This document shows positions 52,885 through 56,543 of a stretch of 56,543 nt of DNA, one piece after another. The stretch is from contig JAEUUU010000151.1 in assembly GCA_016787345.1 (NCBI GenBank), forward strand, positions 1-56,543, in the 5' to 3' direction. Each line of letters opens with the position of its first letter. The first letter of the stretch is position 1. Made by a program: the position numbers and the translations under genes. The notes below the pieces were generated by a model, which worked only from the letters and a program-made list of their open reading frames with translations, made no database searches and was not told the DNA's origin. The DNA is from Saprospiraceae bacterium. Lineage in GTDB: Bacteria > Bacteroidota > Bacteroidia > Chitinophagales > Saprospiraceae.

Positions 52885-55632
52885 ATGTCTGATCTGACCA
52901 CTGTTGCCTATATCAATGGCCAACCCTGCGCCTTCGAGCCGGGGGAAACCATCCTCCAGGTAGCCCGCCGGCATTTCGGCCGCGACAGCGTACCGACACT
53001 TTGCGACGCGCCCAATCTCGAAGCCTACGGCGCCTGCCGGGTGTGCAGCGTCGAAGTAGCTTTGCAAGCCAATGGCGCGCGCCGCATGAAAGCCGCCTGC
53101 CATACCCAAATGGAGGCCGGCATGCATATTTATACCGAATCACCTGATGTTCAGAAGATTCGGAAAAACCTGATCGAACTGGTGCTCACCGACCACCCGC
53201 TCGATTGCCTCACCTGTGAAGTAAACGGCAACTGCGAATTGCAGGACGTCGCCGCCCGCGTGGGCATTCGCTCGGTGCGCTACCCGGCCGGAAAAAACCA
53301 CCTCGACCGCGACAAGGATCTCAGCCATCCGTACATGACCTCCGATATGTCGAAGTGTATCATGTGCTACCGCTGTGTGCGCGCCTGCGACGAGGTGCAG
53401 GGCCAGTTCGTGCTCGGTGTGGAAGGCCGCGGTTTCGACAGCCGGATCATCAAAGGCATCGACCAAAGTTTCCTGGAGTCGGACTGCGTATCCTGCGGCG
53501 CCTGCGCCCAGGCCTGCCCGACCTCGGCCATTTCCGATGTTTTTCAGTCCAAATCGCTGGTCGGACAAGACAAGGTCCAAACCATCTGCACCTATTGCGG
53601 CGTGGGCTGTAACCTGGAAGTCAGCGTAAAAGACGACAAGGTGCTCAGCATTCAGGCGCCCTGGGACGCAGAGGTCAATAAAGGACATACCTGTCTCAAA
53701 GGCCGTTATGCGTTCTCTTTCTACGACCATCCGGATCGCCTGCGGCAGCCTTTGATTAAAAAAGACGGCCAGTTCGTGGAAGCCAGCTGGGATGAGGTGT
53801 ACGACATTATCGCGGAAAAGATCAAATCGGCCCGCGAGCAGTTCGGTCCCGATTCCATAGCCGGTATTTCTTCCTCCCGTTGCACCAACGAGGAGAATTA
53901 CCTGATGCAAAAATTCATCCGTGCCGTGGTCGGCACCAACAATATCGACGGCTGCGCGCGGGTATGCCACTCGCCGACGGCCATCGGGATGCAGCGCACC
54001 TTCGGTACCGGCGCCGCGACCAACTCGATCGAAGACCTGAAATACACCGACTGTATGATGGTCATCGGCGCCAACCCCACGGAGGGCCACCCGGTCACGG
54101 GCGCCAAGATCAAACAACAGGCCATGAAGGGCAAAACCCTGATCGTGATCGATCCGAGGGAAACCGAAATGGCCCGCTATGCCCACCACCACCTTCAACT
54201 GCGCCCGGGCACCAACATCGCGGTGTTGAATATGATGATCTACTACATCATTTCGGAGGGCCTGGAAGACCAATCTTTTATCGAAAACAGAACCGAGGGC
54301 TACGAGGAACTTAAAAAGAACGTACTCGCGCTCGATATTGACGAACTGGAAGCCGTGTCCGGTGTGCCGCGTGAAAAAGTCCGCGCCGCCGCCCGCGCCT
54401 ACGCCTCGGCCAATGCCGCCATGTCGTTTCACGGCCTGGGCGTAACGGAACATTACCAGGGCACCTACGCCGTGATCCAGATCGCCAACCTCGCCATGCT
54501 CACCGGAAATGTCGGCAAACGCGGCTGCGGCGTCAACCCCCTGCGCGGCCAAAACAACGTGCAGGGCATGGCCGATATGGGCGTGCAGCCCTATCAGGGC
54601 GCGGGTTATCTCGACCTTACTCAACCCGATATCATCGCCAAATACGAGGCATTTTACGGTGGGGTAAAACTGCCCGGACACGTCGGGCTCAAAATCCCGG
54701 AAATGTACGACGCTGCCCTGGCGGGCCAACTCAAAGTGCTCTGGGTGATGGGCGAAGACCTCGTGCAGTCCGATCCAAACACCAACAAGGTGATCGAGGC
54801 ACTGAACGCCGTCGACCTGTTTATCGTACAGGAACTGTTTATGACGGAGACGGCCAAACTCGCGGATATCGTGCTGCCTGGCGCGTCTTTCCTCGAAAAA
54901 GAGGGAACCTTTACCAACGGCGAACGCCGCATCCAAAGGGTCAACCAGGTGGTCAAACCGGTCGGAAACGCCAAAGTCGACGGACAGATCATGGTAGACA
55001 TTATGAACCGCATGGGTTACCCGCAGCCGCCTTATTCCGCCAAAACCCTGCTGGAGGAAATTTCTCAGATCGTACCCTTCTTTGCCGGCGTGCGTTGGGA
55101 GGAACTCGGCCGCTATGGCAAACAATGGCCGGTCGCGCCCGATGGCAATGACACCAAGATTCTGCATACAGACACGTTCAAACGCGGCAAGGGGCGCTTC
55201 ATTTTCCGTGAATTTGTCGAAACCCGCGAAATTCTGGAACACGGCAAGGAATATCCCTACATCCTGACCACCAACCGCCTGCTCGAACATTACAACGCGG
55301 GCACCATGACCCGCCGCACCCGCAACGTGCAGATCGTGCACGAAGACGTGCTGCTGATCCACCCGGCCGATGCAGCCCGCCACCAGATTGCCGATGGTGA
55401 CTGGGTGTGCGTCGAATCGGCACGGGGCAAGATCGACATGAAGGCCAAACTGACGGAGGAGGTAAAAGAGGGCGTATTGAGCACAACCTTCCACTTCCCC
55501 GATATTCTGGTCAATATCGTCACTTCCGACGTGAACGACTCGGAGGCCAAATGCCCGGAATACAAGGTAGTGGCGGTGCGCATCCGCAAGGCGCGGCGCG
55601 TGGCCGACCGTCATGGTCATGCCATGGCCTGA
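52885..55632 (+). CDS. fdsA: NAD-dependent formate dehydrogenase, molybdopterin catalytic subunit
   Basis: A 915-residue molybdenum- or tungsten-dependent enzyme oxidising formate to carbon dioxide. N-terminal NuoG-like part: [2Fe-2S] Cys40, 51, 54, 72; a His-Cys3 cluster (His104, Cys108, 111, 117); two ferredoxin clusters (Cys158-168 and Cys201-211). The catalytic part has its own [4Fe-4S] (Cys235, 238, 242, 270) and Cys361-His362 in CARVCHSP, so the active-site residue is cysteine, not selenocysteine. The C-terminal dinucleotide-binding domain has TTNRLLEHYNAGTMTRRT. No signal peptide, so cytoplasmic. No FdhD sulfurase or delta subunit follows; the gene ends against the next one. Confidence 0.93.
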   Translation: MSDLTTVAYINGQPCAFEPGETILQVARRHFGRDSVPTLCDAPNLEAYGACRVCSVEVALQANGARRMKAACHTQMEAGMHIYTESPDVQKIRKNLIELVLTDHPLDCLTCEVNGNCELQDVAARVGIRSVRYPAGKNHLDRDKDLSHPYMTSDMSKCIMCYRCVRACDEVQGQFVLGVEGRGFDSRIIKGIDQSFLESDCVSCGACAQACPTSAISDVFQSKSLVGQDKVQTICTYCGVGCNLEVSVKDDKVLSIQAPWDAEVNKGHTCLKGRYAFSFYDHPDRLRQPLIKKDGQFVEASWDEVYDIIAEKIKSAREQFGPDSIAGISSSRCTNEENYLMQKFIRAVVGTNNIDGCARVCHSPTAIGMQRTFGTGAATNSIEDLKYTDCMMVIGANPTEGHPVTGAKIKQQAMKGKTLIVIDPRETEMARYAHHHLQLRPGTNIAVLNMMIYYIISEGLEDQSFIENRTEGYEELKKNVLALDIDELEAVSGVPREKVRAAARAYASANAAMSFHGLGVTEHYQGTYAVIQIANLAMLTGNVGKRGCGVNPLRGQNNVQGMADMGVQPYQGAGYLDLTQPDIIAKYEAFYGGVKLPGHVGLKIPEMYDAALAGQLKVLWVMGEDLVQSDPNTNKVIEALNAVDLFIVQELFMTETAKLADIVLPGASFLEKEGTFTNGERRIQRVNQVVKPVGNAKVDGQIMVDIMNRMGYPQPPYSAKTLLEEISQIVPFFAGVRWEELGRYGKQWPVAPDGNDTKILHTDTFKRGKGRFIFREFVETREILEHGKEYPYILTTNRLLEHYNAGTMTRRTRNVQIVHEDVLLIHPADAARHQIADGDWVCVESARGKIDMKAKLTEEVKEGVLSTTFHFPDILVNIVTSDVNDSEAKCPEYKVVAVRIRKARRVADRHGHAMA

Positions 55633-56049
55633 TCAATCCACGATACGGTCCAGATCGCGGAATACGAATCGGGTACCGGCGCTGTCGCTCGCAATGTCGA
55701 ATTGAAGACCGGCGAGCCGTGCGCCCCGGTACCCGATTCCTTTGTTTTCCCTCACTTTTGGCATTTTTTGCCAATCGCTAACGCTCATTTCCGCGATGGC
55801 GCAGAGATCGGGTCCTTGTACATTGACCTGTAAATATTCCTGCCCTGAACGTTCGGCATACCCCCCGATCCGATAGGTCATCGAATTCGGGCCTTTTTCA
55901 CGAAGCAGGCGCGCCAGTTCGGCTTTATATGCTTCCGATTCGGGTGTATTGGAGGTAAAAACGGGGTTGTCGCTGGAACAGGTTTCGCTGTTGCAGGCGC
56001 CGAGTACAAGGATTGCCGTGACAAACAGCAGGGTGAAAAAATTACGCAT
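55633..56049 (-). CDS. Predicted lipoprotein, function unknown
   Basis: A 138-residue protein with a lipobox LGAC (lipidated Cys19). The mature part is short, mixed alpha/beta, with a conserved-looking MTYRIGGYAERSGQEYLQVNVQG stretch (two pieces) and KGIGYRGARLAGLQF. I do not recognise a family. Its stop codon directly abuts the formate dehydrogenase stop, so the two convergent transcripts must overlap. Confidence 0.82.
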   Translation of the reverse strand: MRNFFTLLFVTAILVLGACNSETCSSDNPVFTSNTPESEAYKAELARLLREKGPNSMTYRIGGYAERSGQEYLQVNVQGPDLCAIAEMSVSDWQKMPKVRENKGIGYRGARLAGLQFDIASDSAGTRFVFRDLDRIVD

Positions 56050-56063
56050 GTGGAAAAGCCGGG

Positions 56064-56543
56064 CTAGTGAACGATCAATTGCCGGGCAGAATGACCAATT
56101 ATCAGCAAGTATGTGCCCGGGACAGCAGGCGACGGAAGTCTGAGCTGCCGGGTGTTTGCGATGCTTTTGAATAAAATTCTGCCGCTTGCATCGATCAGCA
56201 AAACGTTTTCCTGCGCCCCTGCGCTGTCCAGTACGACCTGAATTTCACAGTTTGCCGCCACAGGGTTGGGGAACATTTGCCAGGAGGGCAACTCCGCAGG
56301 AGGCGCGTCAACAACGCTGGTCGTCTGACTGGTGTCGGCCCGATAGATGCGCTCGTCGAAGTACTGGATCATGAATATTTTTCCGTTGGGAAGTTCGGCG
56401 AAATGCTGGGCGCCCAAATCATCAAAAATGGTGAGTCCGAGCCCTTCCAGATGGCGGTTCCAGTCGTTTGCCCCGGCTTTTCTGAAAAAAGTGCCCCCGA
56501 AACCAACCGTACCGCCGACGGAACTGTATGCGTCGCCATTCTG
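56064..56543 (-). CDS. T9SS type A sorting domain protein (partial, 5' end outside window)
   Basis: The frame is open from the TAG at 56064 to the right edge of the window, giving the last 159 residues of a longer protein. The C-terminal 70 residues are a T9SS type A domain (MFPNPVAANCEIQVVLD..GTYLLIIGHSARQLIVH). The part before it (VGGTVGFGGTFFRKAG..HFAELPNGKIFMIQYFDERIYRA) looks beta-rich, perhaps the end of a propeller. Function cannot be judged from this fragment. Confidence 0.8.
   Translation of the reverse strand, partial: QNGDAYSSVGGTVGFGGTFFRKAGANDWNRHLEGLGLTIFDDLGAQHFAELPNGKIFMIQYFDERIYRADTSQTTSVVDAPPAELPSWQMFPNPVAANCEIQVVLDSAGAQENVLLIDASGRILFKSIANTRQLRLPSPAVPGTYLLIIGHSARQLIVH

Noticed and set aside
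53140-55620. Open frame of over 800 codons antisense to fdsA
   Set aside because: The sense strand encodes all cluster cysteines and the active-site Cys; the antisense is a composition artefact.

Overview
The window is chromosomal DNA from a member of the Bacteroidota. The evidence is: four proteins with type IX secretion (T9SS) type A C-terminal domains, many signal peptides cleaved before Gln (..A|Q), a CarboxypepD_reg/TonB-type outer-membrane barrel, Bacteroidota -7 promoter elements (TAnnTTTG) close to start codons, and almost no Shine-Dalgarno sequences. Most genes are GC-rich by eye (mid to high 50s %). That would fit Saprospiria or a neighbouring class, but the class is only a guess. 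No rRNA, tRNA, CRISPR array, intact transposase or phage gene was seen.

Layout. 0-8.4 kb: secreted GH2 glycosidase, patatin phospholipase, thioredoxin reductase, a 151-bp inverted-repeat element, a class V aminotransferase and a T9SS-exported propeller-like protein. 8.6-18.3 kb: TonB-type barrel, class II fructose-bisphosphate aldolase, META lipoprotein, sialate O-acetylesterase with DedA, a GltD-like FAD/ferredoxin oxidoreductase, and lspA. 18.4-21 kb: a minus-strand three-gene set (Tyr/Trp/His-rich secreted protein, CBS pair, eRF1-like protein). 21.2-28 kb: a kinase-APH fusion, then 2-oxoacid:ferredoxin oxidoreductase korA and korB separated by two other genes. 28-38.7 kb: sulfotransferase, secreted endonuclease I and a 2,914-residue T9SS protein with eight CARDB repeats in clearly AT-richer DNA. 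39-46.7 kb: katG, then a patchy region with two damaged genes (an ACT-domain gene with an in-frame stop and a DJ-1/PfpI remnant), two SDRs, a CPBP protease and small membrane proteins. 46.7-56.5 kb: GH20 hexosaminidase, a cluster of hairpin repeats, DUF1295 and DUF1697 genes, a two-gene NAD-linked formate dehydrogenase, a lipoprotein and a T9SS protein cut by the window edge.

How the genes fit together. GH2, GH20 and the sialate O-acetylesterase, with the T9SS proteins and nuclease, point to extracellular breakdown of complex glycans and polymers. The GltD-like oxidoreductase and KorAB suggest ferredoxin-linked 2-oxoacid metabolism, and the formate dehydrogenase adds NADH from formate. KatG and thioredoxin reductase provide peroxide and thiol defence. 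The strongest unusual signals are the ACT gene with one internal stop, the adjacent PfpI remnant behind an ordered ACTTT/AAAGT operator-like array, the nested inverted-repeat element and its related hairpin cluster, a matching 16-bp dyad (CAATTy-N4-GAATTG) upstream of both korA and the giant-protein gene, and the giant protein itself. I saw no clear new defence or mobile system; these are leads, not demonstrated systems.
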